This document shows, one piece after another, positions 38,723 through 49,387 of a stretch of 64,000 nt of DNA; the stretch's first letter is position 1; each line of letters starts with the position of its first letter. A program made the translations under genes and the position numbers. The DNA lies in contig RCTD01000009.1 of the NCBI GenBank assembly GCA_014898415.1, positions 1 through 64,000 on the forward strand. The letters run 5' to 3'. Origin of the DNA: Stromatinia cepivora (taxonomy: Eukaryota > Ascomycota > Leotiomycetes > Helotiales > Sclerotiniaceae). Below the pieces are notes generated by a model. That model did no database searches, was not told the origin of the DNA, and was given only the letters and a program-made list of their open reading frames with translations.

Positions 38723-39696
38723 ATGGACCTAGCTCACACTTTCCACGTTATGCAATCTTTTCCTCTTGTATTATATTTCTTGGCAAATCTAGCTACAATA
38801 TAGAGTACAGAAAACTCCTTAGTCGTCTTGGCAATTACGACAACATGCCGATTTTTTCTTAATATGGAACCTCATAATTTAGATCTGAGCATGCATATAC
38901 GTGTGACTAGCTGATATCCGAATATCAATAAGTATGATGAGTTGGCATCAACAGGCACATGTGCGTAGACAGAGCGGATGACATTTTCCAAAGATTATTG
39001 GCGGAACTTGAATAAGTCCACTAGCATACAGATTCTTCCCCATCGTAGTGACTCTTATCTCCAGCCAAGCCATGTCTTCTACGTATTCATGACTGCTCCC
39101 AAATCTACCTTGATCCAGATTTAAAAGTTCACGCCGAGTGGATTGCGGTGGAGCCTTTGCTCCGTATTTGAAGTTCAACATGAAAATCTTGACGAGACAT
39201 GAGATAGGCAAACGTTAGCTCCAGTGTCTCTTAAAGGTATCAATACAATTGATGGTTTAAGAATGTGGCTCTTGATCATGTTTTATATTTAGAGCTATGC
39301 AAAGATTTTCAGGCTAACCTCGAACTTGTGACGCTAAGCTTTCATAAGTTTCCCATGGGAAGTACTTTTCGTATCAGGTTCTTATTATCTCTACTTTGGC
39401 GGTTGATCTACGCTCAATAGTGTATCTGCGTTTGGACTTGACGCGGGGCTTCCACATGTGCAAGACACCGAAATAAACTTACCTGTCTCGGAGTTTACCT
39501 GTTTCGATATTAGTATCCTTCTATTCCCGTCGGTGCCATATTTTAGACTGGGCGTAGCAGACATACATGGCCCACGTAACATGGGCTGTGTACGAAACTG
39601 CATTGGTGCCTGTAAAGGGACTGAATACTTATTTCAGACGTTGGAAGTTGCATGTAGAGTTTTATTTCATATTTCTATTCATGAACAATAGCAAAA
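38723..39696. other. Normal-GC DNA upstream of the lipase gene
   Basis: An 87-codon minus-strand open frame at 38948-39211 (KYGAKAPPQSTRRELLNLDQ in its first half) may be a fragment of an unknown gene, but no splice context or family supports it. The last few hundred bases probably hold the lipase promoter and 5' UTR. No clear TATA or regulatory motif is identified. Confidence 0.35.
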
Positions 39697-41857
39697 ATGG
39701 ACAACAAAATTAAATGCTCTGTTGAGGTCACAGGGCCTTTCATTCAAGCACTGACATGTTTTATGAAAAGATCCAACCCTGGTGTTAGATTGGAACGCCT
39801 TAGTAACAGAGTTTCTACGGATCTGGAAACCCTTTTTGGTCCATATCGAACTTTCAATATGATTCCAACACTAAATCAAGACGCCGATGGCCAATCTTAC
39901 TTTGTGCTGCAATCTTGTTTTAACCAGGCGTATTTGGGCTTTAGTTCCGACAATCGACGACTCTTGATGCGACGAATGCAATATCCTCCACCTAGTTCTT
40001 TCCGTTTTGTCTTTCCGTCAAACACCAACAGCGGCTATGATGATGGAGTTTCTGCTCGCTTCGAAGCTACAGATGGCGAACCTGTCAATGACCCTATAGA
40101 AGCTGACAGGCAGGTTCAATTATTTGTTCGCTCCTTTCAACAGGCGATTCCTTCAAGAACCATTGATCAGTCTTGGAAACAACAGCTTGCTCTAATCAGT
40201 GTTTTGGGAGAAGAGGATACATCCGATGAACCAGCCGTACATTCCGGAACGAGAGCACTAGGTTCGAGCGAATCGAATCTCGACAATCAATCTGAGCTCG
40301 AAATGGTTTCCGAAATGATTAAAACAGGAGACTTAAATGATGCCATTGACGCCCTTGGAGAGCAAAAGTACGATGGTCAGCACTCCTATTTCTTCCTTCT
40401 TGATTATAGGAGTTGTTGTTGATGGCTAATTATCTTAGATGCTTCCAATGAAGCTATATCGCCAAAAACTGTTCTCAAAGTGGCCCAGCTTCTATGTATA
40501 ATGAACAAGTGTCTCTATATGAGGTTTGTGCCTAGATTCCAAGAGAATATCCCCAAAAAGAGTGCTAACATGGCATGTTTATGGCAGAGACTTTGAAGCT
40601 GAGAAAATTATATATTCAAAGATGCACCAACACGAAGCGGAGATCAAAAGAGCGAAGCAGGAATCCAGACCCATTAGCCAAGCTGCTTTTAACGCAATAG
40701 AAGAAATACAAGGGCAGGGAGACAGAGCGACGGAGAAGATACGACAGGTGGTATGTCACGGATCAAGAATTTCCATAACCAGGTAAAGTCTCTAATTTAA
40801 TTCTAGGCATCAAAAATGGGGTTAAAGTATCAGCCCCTTTGCAGTAAGTGATCTGACTTTATAGCATATGGGATATATTCATGGCTGAATATACTCATAG
40901 ATTTCTCCTCTGAGGGAAAGCTTCTTCGCAATGGTCCATATTGCGGCGCGTTTTATAGCTACACAAAACCTTTCATTGTCGTAGCATTTAAGGTGATCAT
41001 GATTCCATTTTTACCACTTGTGTGTGACTAATATGAACAAAAAGGGAACCGGAACGCGCGGTGAATGGATTACAGATGCAAAATTTCGGATGAAGGACGC
41101 AGAAAAATCGAGTCCATTGCGAGGCAAATGTCACCTTGGATTCTTCGACGGGATCTTTAATGACTTCCCATGTGAATTATCAACAAATAAGTCAATCCGA
41201 ATGGCATTGCCATTTCGTAAGCATCAACATCCATCTAATTGCCTATCTTGTGTAAACTGATATTTCGGAGAAATGATAAGAAACCAGCTCTGGAAGCTTG
41301 AGAGAGAGATTATCTCCCATACATTTCCTGCGGGGCTGAGAGTTCAATCGTGGACGACCGTAAGTTCTAATGGAGAAGTTTTAGAGATTTGACACTTTGT
41401 ATTTTAACTGGTACATCAGGGTCATTCTCTCGGTGGAGCATATGCCACGAACCTCTGGACAGGCTTGCTGGGAGATATGCAGTTTTCGCATACAACCGTT
41501 CGCGACCTGTTAACATTCGGAAGCCCCCGAGTAGGTGACGAAGCTTACGCTACCAATGTGAAAAATCTCAAGGCATTTCGGAAATCATGGCGGTTTGTGA
41601 ACGGTAATGATGGCGTTCCAGTTATACTTTGTGTAGACCTTTTTTCGGGAGGGACATACTATCATGTGGACTCTCTCGTGAGGATTTCTCCGACTCTAAT
41701 CTCATTAGGGGAATCGGAACTGCGTGGACATCTTATGAACCAAGACACGGAGGAAGCACAACTTGCAATCGTTCAGGACGATCTTAGCACAAAAGGTATA
41801 GACCTTGGAATTTTCGAAGACCATAGTAAGCATTTCCCTATATTTCGTCTTCAATAG
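39697..41857 (+). CDS. Class 3 lipase-domain alpha/beta hydrolase, 584 aa, eight exons
   Basis: A probable intracellular or non-classically exported lipase/esterase; no signal peptide is seen at the N terminus. Exons: 39697-40375, 40439-40523, 40588-40750, 40807-40843, 40901-40992, 41045-41216, 41271-41359, 41420-41857. All junctions keep frame and use GT-AG; introns are 52-64 bp and several have CTAAC/CTAAT branch sites. Residues 1-300 are a long unrecognised N-terminal region. The lipase fold follows, with FIVVAFKG (oxyanion strand) near 340, the nucleophile elbow GHSLGG with Ser442, then TFGSPRVGD, NDGVP with Asp503 and YYH with His521, which completes a plausible triad. The gene lies alone between two AT-rich transposon islands yet is fully open. 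Substrate is unknown. Confidence 0.85.
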
Positions 41858-42494
41858 CAAAACAACTATTAACGGCTACACACAGAACTGGATAATTATT
41901 GGAAATCGCTAAGGGAAGGAGCTCTTGCTGGCCCAGATCCGTGGCCATGAACTTTGAAATTGAGATAGAGTTTGTCAGTGCGGAATATCCATTGGACGTC
42001 TTGTGTCAACGGATACTATTGACCAAGGTCTAATCGTATTACATTTAATACTATGAATTAAGGAGGTTATAAGGACGTCATGTTTATATACAAGAATGGA
42101 GCCGGGAAGAGGGGTTGGAGTGGTCTAGAAGCATGACATCTTGGCTCGGTACTTTTCTCTCTATTTAAAAGCTGCAGATAATCGTTTTAGCTAAGTCAGA
42201 TCTAAATTTTCTCTACAGCTAGCGGTTACAATCATATATATCTTGACTACCAAGACAGTGGAAAAGGTGGTTTCCACAGCTTATGGGCGTTATGATGGTC
42301 GATGGCACTTTATACTAGATCTGTTCAATGGGAGATTTTGCGCGAAATGCGATTTGATTCCTGGTATAGTGAGTGGATTTACTTTAACCTAATGTTTGAA
42401 ATGGTAATAATTTTCGAGCACAGAGTATACAAGTTACACTCCTCGAATTCTCAGCTGTCAACAACCAACCCAGATCTTCGACTACTTTCCCTCC
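41858..42494. other. Intergenic, lipase 3' flank
   Basis: GC-normal sequence between the plus-strand lipase and the minus-strand hypothetical gene, which converge. It includes a short plus-strand open frame at 42302-42526 that overlaps the opposite gene's end and looks fortuitous. No RNA gene or repeat is seen. Confidence 0.45.
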
Positions 42495-43380
42495 TCATCT
42501 CGCATCACTTTGGGATCCGGAAGTGAACACAGGAGGGTACCTATTGCCGCAGTAAAGCCGATTATCATACCGACTTATCGCTATTGACTCGCCTTCAAAA
42601 CTAGGTGTTTGAAGACTGTAGTTGATCATCGAAAGTCCTAAAACCAAAAATGCCTGAAAGATTGGAAGACTCCCTGTCACAGTATTAACTCCAGATTCAG
42701 ACTGAAGATTCATAACAAATAATCGTACCTTTCTTGAAGCCATAAGGGAAAGCTGCTTTTGAGGTATACTGAAAAATAATACGAAGAACAAGGCAAACGG
42801 TAACAATAATTGCGCCAAACAAGGTATCTAAGCAATCAAAGCAACAATTAGCAATTGTCACCTCTGTAGAACTGTTCAATAACAGATAAAGTCTTACAAA
42901 AACTGATCAGTCCAACAATCGATTGTTTCCAATCTTGAAGTTTATCCTCATGAACGATACGGAAGAGAGACCAGCCAATTTGTTCCCCAAAAATTGATCT
43001 GAAAGCTCGAGCTGAAAAATCATAAAGTTCAGCGCCTCACCCATCTTTCCATAATTTGGCAGTTTCTTCTGCAATATCGGGTGCTGTGCCGAGCTTTGAT
43101 ATAAGGGTGTGAGAAATATAGGCGCGCACATCGCTAGAAGAGGCTGAGAGGGCGGGCAATCTTGAAGTCATGATATCGAGCAATGAGTTTAATATGGGGC
43201 CTGGGTAATTCTCTGATGGAATGTTATATGAGTTTTTGGTCAAATTCACTAGATGGGAATAATACAAAGGTGTAAGTTGTCGCAACCTGTGTAAACATCA
43301 TTCTCGCTTACTAATTGCCAGTATCCGGGCCAACCCCGCTTTAATCATTCATACAGTCCCCATCTACTTAGTATATTGTG
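42495..43380 (-). pseudogene. Hypothetical minus-strand gene or gene remnant with a hydrophobic C-terminal part
   Basis: I do not recognise the family. A coding-like stretch runs from about 43,240 to 43,035 (TKNSYNIPSENYPG..., ending AKLWKDG). With an intron of about 42 bp it continues as SIFGEQIGWSLFRIVHEDK and on to about 42,860. A strongly hydrophobic segment (AQLLLPFALFFVLFFS) at about 42,760-42,820 could be a membrane helix. Upstream reading (RGWPGYWQLVSENDVY) meets an in-frame TGA, and no start codon is evident. Several implied introns are very short (29-42 bp), so the exon model is unreliable. It may be a decayed gene at the edge of the transposon-rich region. Confidence 0.35.
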
Positions 43381-44514
43381 TTTCTGCCACATATCTTTTT
43401 TTGATTTTAGTATACAATTGATCTTCGAATCCTAGACTTAGGCTTCATATCGGCTTCATATGATAGGAAGACACACAATAGGGAAGGTAATATACAAGTT
43501 TGTATAATAAATTGGGGTCTAGTAAGCATCATCCTACAAAGCATCAACAAACCCTCACTCTCGGATCTATTCTCTAATAACAACAATTTGTTCTCCATCC
43601 TTTAACCTTATTTACAATATTATTCTTCCTTAATGATTCAACAAATAACCGCCCCGTGCATAAGGGAGCCACAACCTGGTCTCGTCTCCTCTCAACAATA
43701 ATGGATTAAGGAAACCCAAATCCGAGTCTTGCACACAGTAATCTAGTTGGGCAATAGAAAAGATCGAAACAGATAAGGTCTACCAAAAACACTGTTCCCA
43801 AACGAAAAGCAAAACAAGGTAATAGATATAATCGATAATCAATAGGATATGCGAAAATTGGAGCTTTGCGTGGGACTGCACTAACTGTATTGCATTCGAG
43901 CTGAGATTTGACCTGGATTTTCAAGGGCTGACACTGTCGGCCCTTATAAAGAGACGTCATAACGGGAAGATTACACGATAAGAAATATTATATACAGGAG
44001 TAGAAAGATGAACTGGACTCTAGGAGATGGAGGTGGAAGGCCGGGTATCCAATAGTCCGGACTGCAGTCCAACAATGAGAAGCTCTCGGATTCCTGAACA
44101 TATTTAAGATATTCAAATCAATTAAGATAATGAATTGTATTTAAATATTTATAACCTTTTAAATATTAAATATAATTAGAATATTCAAATCATTTGAAAT
44201 ATTGAAACATTGAATCATATTCAAACATTCAAAGAATTTTGATCATTGAAAGCCCAAATCCAGCCCGCCGCCCCGGACTATTGATCATGAACACCCTGGA
44301 GGAAGGTATTGTATCAGAAAGTGTATGCGGCAGTGGATTTGTGAGTGCAGTCTGGTTGGAGAAATCAATACAATCAGAAATACAAAGTTACATTGGCAGT
44401 CTTGTGATCCGAAAAGGAACGAAAGCGAATCAAAAAACACGAAAATGAGGTACTATATAAGCCAGAAAATCTACAAAAAATGCTCCCACCATCTCCATTA
44501 CTACTGTGAGAGAG
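43381..44514. other. Transition from GC-normal to AT-rich DNA; no gene supported
   Basis: Minus-strand open frames at 43407-43598 and 43706-43960 lack splice context and family resemblance. From about 44,100 to 44,240 the sequence becomes AT-rich and holds degenerate repeats of an ATTCAAAT-like unit. Confidence 0.45.
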
Positions 44515-44800
44515 TTGGGATATCGAGGCCTAATACGTAGCTAGTTCATAGTCATACAGGTCATGATCCTTCGTAGTTAAATATAAGGAGAAGGCTCTAC
44601 CTTCCTCTTCTCTAAAGAATCAATCATTTTTCTACTAATCTTTTTGTGTACCAATTAAACACAACTTAAATTATTATTTATTCTACTAATTCTACTACTT
44701 GAAACTTCTACAATGTAATCTAATCAATTCCAATTCCAATTCCTATTCCCCCTCGCAGCATACTATCGGGATATATGTATCTCGACCTACCTATCTCACA
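44515..44800 (-). repeat. Well-preserved solo LTR of the 11.2-kb Gypsy family
   Basis: 286 bp, the reverse complement of 36087-36378, beginning TGTGAGAG and ending CTCACA. CTAC is duplicated on both sides (44511-44514 and 44801-44804), or ACTAC if the border is moved one base, mirroring the ambiguity at the 11.2-kb element. C/G content is much higher than in the other copies, so it inserted later or escaped most RIP. Confidence 0.87.
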
Positions 44801-45225
44801 CTACTTTCTTTCAAACATCCATTACTACTTTCCTCGACTCAACTTTAAGTACGTTGAATATAGTGTCAAGCAAACGAGTACAAACTTTATACATGCGAGA
44901 TCATTAGCGACAGTTCCTATAATGATTCCTCCAAAAGTTATAGCCGTTCCCTAAGATAGCTAGAAATACTTCCCCTACATACTTTTCATAGTTTTTCGTA
45001 AAAATGACGATCATAATGACCTTATTGGAAGGATAAGTGGGTTCAAAATGATCCTCATATTCTTCAATTAATGATCTTCAAAATTAATATATTTATAAAG
45101 AACAATATATTTATAAAGAACATTATATTCTTCAATTCTTTAAAATTTGAATTAATGATTTTAGTTTTTAAACTAAAATCATTAATTTTAAACTAAAATT
45201 ATTAGTTTTAAATTAAATCTATATC
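44801..45225. other. AT-rich spacer with an 18-bp tandem duplication and a perfect 18-bp hairpin
   Basis: The unit AATATATTTATAAAGAAC occurs twice in tandem at 45086-45121. A perfect 18-bp inverted repeat with a 2-bp loop lies at 45150-45187 (AATTAATGATTTTAGTTT and its complement). No gene is seen. Confidence 0.7.
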
Positions 45226-45395
45226 TGTGACACAACGGCCGAATAATTTGAGTATCTTTTAGAATTAAAAGCTACAGATCGAAAGGTAGAATTATATAAC
45301 TATATATATACAGGCCAAAAGCTCACTTAACTTATTCGGGGAATGCTATATTCCGATTAGGGTTCGAATCGATTACATTATATATATATATAACA
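45226..45395 (-). repeat. 170-bp LTR, left copy
   Basis: It begins TGTGACACAACGGCCG and ends ATATAACA. It contains GGTTCGAATC, which resembles a tRNA B box by sequence, but the flanking bases do not form a T-arm stem. Confidence 0.83.
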
Positions 45396-46858
45396 TTATC
45401 CCTCTTTACATAAAAATTTATTTTAAACATTTTAAACAAATGATATAAAAAAACCCGAAAATAATCACAATTACAAATCATTAATTTTATTTATCAATTC
45501 AATCAAATATATAAATTCAATAGTATCCATTGCTTCTTTTATTCGATCAAAAAAGTATATTCATCGATTATGTTTTCCAAATATATTAAATTCTTCAATT
45601 CCTTTTTCATTTTTTCTTCATCCCATTCTGAATCTATATCATTATTATCCAAAGTAACTAATATAAGATGATTAATTGGATCAAATGAATTATATATTCT
45701 ATTATATAGATCCAAATAACAAACACAAATCTAATAATATAAAGATCTATATCTTGTATATCTATTCTCTTTGTAAAAGCGAATTCACTCTTGTAAAATG
45801 AATTCAGGAATTTTCAATCGTCGAAACCGAAGGGATGCCTTTAATGATAACATTAGAATAAAATCGGAATCGAATATATCTAGAGTATAATTGATACTAA
45901 ATATATCTATTAGATCGGAACGATTTTGAAAATGAAAATTAGGGCGTTGCAATATATAGAGAATGGAATTAATAATTCTATTAGAAATGAAACCATTAAT
46001 CGAACGAACAATTAATTGTTATATAACTTATACGAATTCAAAATAGGAATAGAATAAACTGAATTGTTGAGTAAACCAATTGCATAAAATTGAATTGAAC
46101 TTATTACAGAAGATCGATATCTTATTCGAATCGGATCAATTTTGATTACAAACTTTATATAAAATCCTTTCGAATTTTGTAATATAGATATATAACGAAT
46201 CAATACTTTATTTCAAAATATAAAGACAATCTTCAGTTTTTTGAATTTTATTAGGATTATTATAAACTCTAGAAAGTTAATCAAAGATTATATTATAATT
46301 AAAAAGAATGGTTTGATCGACGAACGAAAGTTGTAATAATATTATAATTTGAATTTGAGATTCAAGGTTAAAATAAATATAATAAAATTGAATAATGGAA
46401 TTATCGATTATAGTATTATCTATTTGAAATTTAGTTTTGATTGAAGAAAACTAGATATCGAACTTTTGTATATTTTTATTGAACTTTTCTGGATTGAGAA
46501 GGTAAGGTTTTGAAATGAAATTTGATCGAATTAGGAATAAAGAGTGTAGGAAAGCAATCTTTTTATATTATTATATTATTTCAGCTTGTAATTCGCCGAT
46601 TACAGAATTGATTGATTCTATTATTGAAAAGTGAAATAAAATCAAAAGGAATATCGCCTAAATATAAATACTTTTAAAAGACTACAAAGGATCCTTTCAA
46701 AAAGGGTTTTAACAAAGGAAAGATAATTTCACAAATTATATTATAAATATATATATACAAATAGAAATATAAATATATACCTAGAATTTGTAGAATGTAT
46801 ATGAGCTTGAGTGTATATGTATATTATTCGATTTCTTATCTTGAAAAGCTTTTAATAA

Positions 46859-47028
46859 TATGATATAACAGTCGAATAATTTGAATATCTTTTAAAATTA
46901 AAAGTTACAGATCGAAAGGTAGAATTATATAACTATATATATACAGGCCAAGAGCTCACTTAGTATATTCGGGGAATACTGCATTCCGATTAGGGTTTGA
47001 ATCGATCACGTTATACGTATACGTAACA
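46859..47028 (-). repeat. 170-bp LTR, right copy
   Basis: Same length as the left copy. It begins TATGATATAACAGTCG (a RIP-altered start) and ends TACGTAACA. Differences from the left copy are largely transitions. Confidence 0.83.
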
Positions 47029-47120
47029 ATATCCATTTTAAAATGAATGTATTCTTTATAAATATGATTTTCGTAATATAATGGTAAAGTGAATGATTCG
47101 AATAAAAAAAATTCAAAAAA

Positions 47121-47354
<234 letters not shown>

Positions 47355-47610
47355 GAATGATCAGTTATCTATTATATAAATTGTAATCGTAGTTCGAAGT
47401 AGCAATGGTTTCACTTTTGCCGAATCCGGAATATATGAAAATAATCTTTCTGTATATATTGTTCTTCAAATATTGAAAGTCTGGTTTTTTGACTTTTGCC
47501 TAACAAATATATATATATGATGTTCTTCTTATATAAATTTATAATCCTTTCAGGAAGGATTTGAAAGTCTACACAGGAAGTATTTTAAGGTCCCTTAGGG
47601 ACGTTCGACT

Positions 47611-48505
47611 ATGATCGTCTTTCTTTCTTGGGTTCGGAATCGCCTTCTGTACTGCCGTAGTAGGTATCGCTACCAAACTTGCTACTGCATCGTGCTCATC
47701 ATCCATGTGACTAGCATTATTTGGCGGACCAGCAGCTGCCGGTCCCGTTAGTGCTTGTATCGCCGCTGGTGCGATTGCAGGTATGTATCTCACAGATTCA
47801 AATTTCTTCACAAGATGATACTAACCGACAAATTTTATAGTGCTGTCATCATCTGTTGCGGCCGGACTCGCAGAATATGGATACTCGGCTGGTTGGACAT
47901 TTGAGGGTGACGGTGCGGCCATTGGCAAACGTGGCTCCTATGCGAGGGATCATCAACCCCAAGTTCGGAACGGCCCATGTTTTCGACGCTGATAATACCT
48001 TGAGTCTGAACTTGACATATTGTGGAATACTCGAGAGTCATAACACAACCCTCATCTCCGTAACCTGGATCGAAACCTTGGAAGGTGGCAACTACACCAA
48101 TTCGCCTTTGGTTGGTTTGAATATATCCGTGGATAATCCGCCCTATGGATTATCTATCAGAACTATTATCCGTTTTGTAGATTATTCATTGAGATTTTAA
48201 AATAATCTATTCTGTATAGATTATCTATAGATTATTTACAGATTATCTATCAATTTATAAATAAATATGGAGAAAACATGGAGGGAGGGGTCTATATCGA
48301 GGGACTCGATGAGGATGCCAATGCTTCGAAGACCAGTGCAAATTACGGAGTCGACGGATGGGCAGAAAGTTATGATTATTACGGATTAAGTATGTGCTTG
48401 GGCGCTAGTCCACCCGGCGACGGCCAGGGCGTTGATTCATTTATCGTCGATGAAGTTTACATGAACGCCTACGGAGGCATTAATACAATTTGTCAGTCTG
48501 GCTAA
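47611..48505 (+). pseudogene. Broken gene for an unknown hydrophobic/secreted-type protein
   Basis: I do not recognise the family. From the ATG at 47611 (one frame off) the frame at 47618 encodes a hydrophobic, Ala/Gly-rich segment (FLGFGIAFCTAVVGIATKLA; then GPAAAGPVSACIAAGAIA). It is interrupted by TGA at 47708-47710. A clean 60-bp intron follows (47781-47840, GTATGT...TACTAAC...TAG). The next exon runs to a GKR dibasic site, after which the frame shifts to one encoding a Cys/Asn-X-Thr-bearing domain to about 48,165. An AT-rich repeat-like patch (48,185-48,270) separates this from a last open part, 48278-48505. The start shift, stop, second frameshift and insertion indicate a pseudogene. 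Confidence 0.6.
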
Positions 48506-48513
48506 GTCAACTA

Positions 48514-49025
48514 CCCCATATATAGGCCATCCCTGATATAGACCACCTCCAAAAATATTATTACCTAATTTTTAAACTTTAATAATTCAATAACTATTCA
48601 ATTTTAATAAAATCATCTGTAAAATCACTTTCAATAATACCAACAGAATCCTCCTTTTCAATTTCATAATCATCAATTTGAATTTACATCTCCTTAATAA
48701 CTCTAATCCCTACAAATTTCGAATTCGGATTAGTTTTTATCTTTCGTCTTTTTTTAAATATAATTTATTTTAATTTATATTCTAATTACTTTATTCGATG
48801 TTTTGATTATATAATTGTATAATTCTTAATATCAAAACTCTTTATAATCTTACAAAATAGAAAAAATCGCAAAAAATCTGAAGTTTTCAGAATTTATATA
48901 TATATAATAAATCTATATTCAAAATTTCAAAAATTATATTCATAAATAAGAAAGTTAAAAATGCCCATTTTTGTGATTTTTAGTGTAAATAATGGCCGGA
49001 ATGAGGGGGTGGCCGGAATGAGGGG
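48514..49025. mobile_element. 512-bp TIR element (MITE), TA target site
   Basis: The terminal inverted repeats begin CCCC. Each consists of two tandem units of about 16 bp; the right side, reversed, is CCCCTCATTCCGGCCA followed by a near repeat, and the left is a mutated version. TA flanks both ends (48512-48513 and 49026-49027). The interior is AT-rich and has no ORF. TA duplication and short length suggest a Tc1/mariner-pogo type non-autonomous element. A related right end lies at about 38,440-38,720. Confidence 0.72.
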
Positions 49026-49027
49026 TA

Positions 49028-49387
49028 AGGGACTTAATAGATGCGATTCTAGTAAAGCTATCACTACTTATTTGTCGGTGAAAGGGTTATTCTTGTAGAT
49101 GTGAAAAGGATTGATTTATCATTATTGTACGAATGAAACTATATATGGATAAAATATTAAGGAGACAAGACAGGGAACTTCTCGTTTACCTCATTGCTTA
49201 TAAATGAACATTCAAGTATTTTACGTCATTACAGTGTGATGAATGCGAAACCGACAAGCTCAAACTCCAATACCAATGTATAGAAATGTAAACGTATGAA
49301 AGCGTCATAGCTATTTGCAGTATCTATTTCTATCTCGAAGTAAATCTACATTCCAGTTCATAATCATATTCCACAAAGCTTAACACA
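49028..49387. other. Upstream region of the epimerase-like gene
   Basis: GC-normal sequence between the MITE and the start codon at 49388. It presumably includes the promoter and 5' UTR. No specific motif is assigned. Confidence 0.4.

Larger units (their letters stand above)
45226..47028 (-). mobile_element. Complete 1.8-kb non-autonomous LTR element, TSD ATATC
   Basis: Two 170-bp direct repeats (45226-45395 and 46859-47028) enclose 1,463 bp. The unit is flanked by a perfect 5-bp duplication ATATC (45221-45225 and 47029-47033). A purine tract (AAAGAGGGA on the minus strand) just inside the left LTR suggests minus sense. The interior is AT-rich with no frame over 63 codons. That is too short for gag-pol, so it fits a TRIM/LARD-like non-autonomous element or an internally deleted one. 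No matching autonomous partner is seen in the window. Confidence 0.83.

Noticed and set aside
38948..39211. 87-codon minus-strand ORF upstream of the lipase
   Set aside because: No recognisable family, no splice neighbours, and isolated in a presumed promoter region; mentioned only as an unassigned frame.
40376..40587. Frameshifts or early stop in the lipase between its first three exons
   Set aside because: Two introns (40376-40438 and 40524-40587, the latter with a CTAAC branch site) restore the frame, so the gene is intact.
45340..45380. GGTTCGAATC as a tRNA or SINE B box inside the 170-bp LTR
   Set aside because: Flanking bases do not pair as a T arm, there is no A box at the right distance, and the unit behaves as an LTR with TSD.
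47569..47811. 80-codon minus-strand frame (MKKFESVRY...)
   Set aside because: Antisense shadow of the hydrophobic exon of the pseudogene on the plus strand; the intron signals are on plus.
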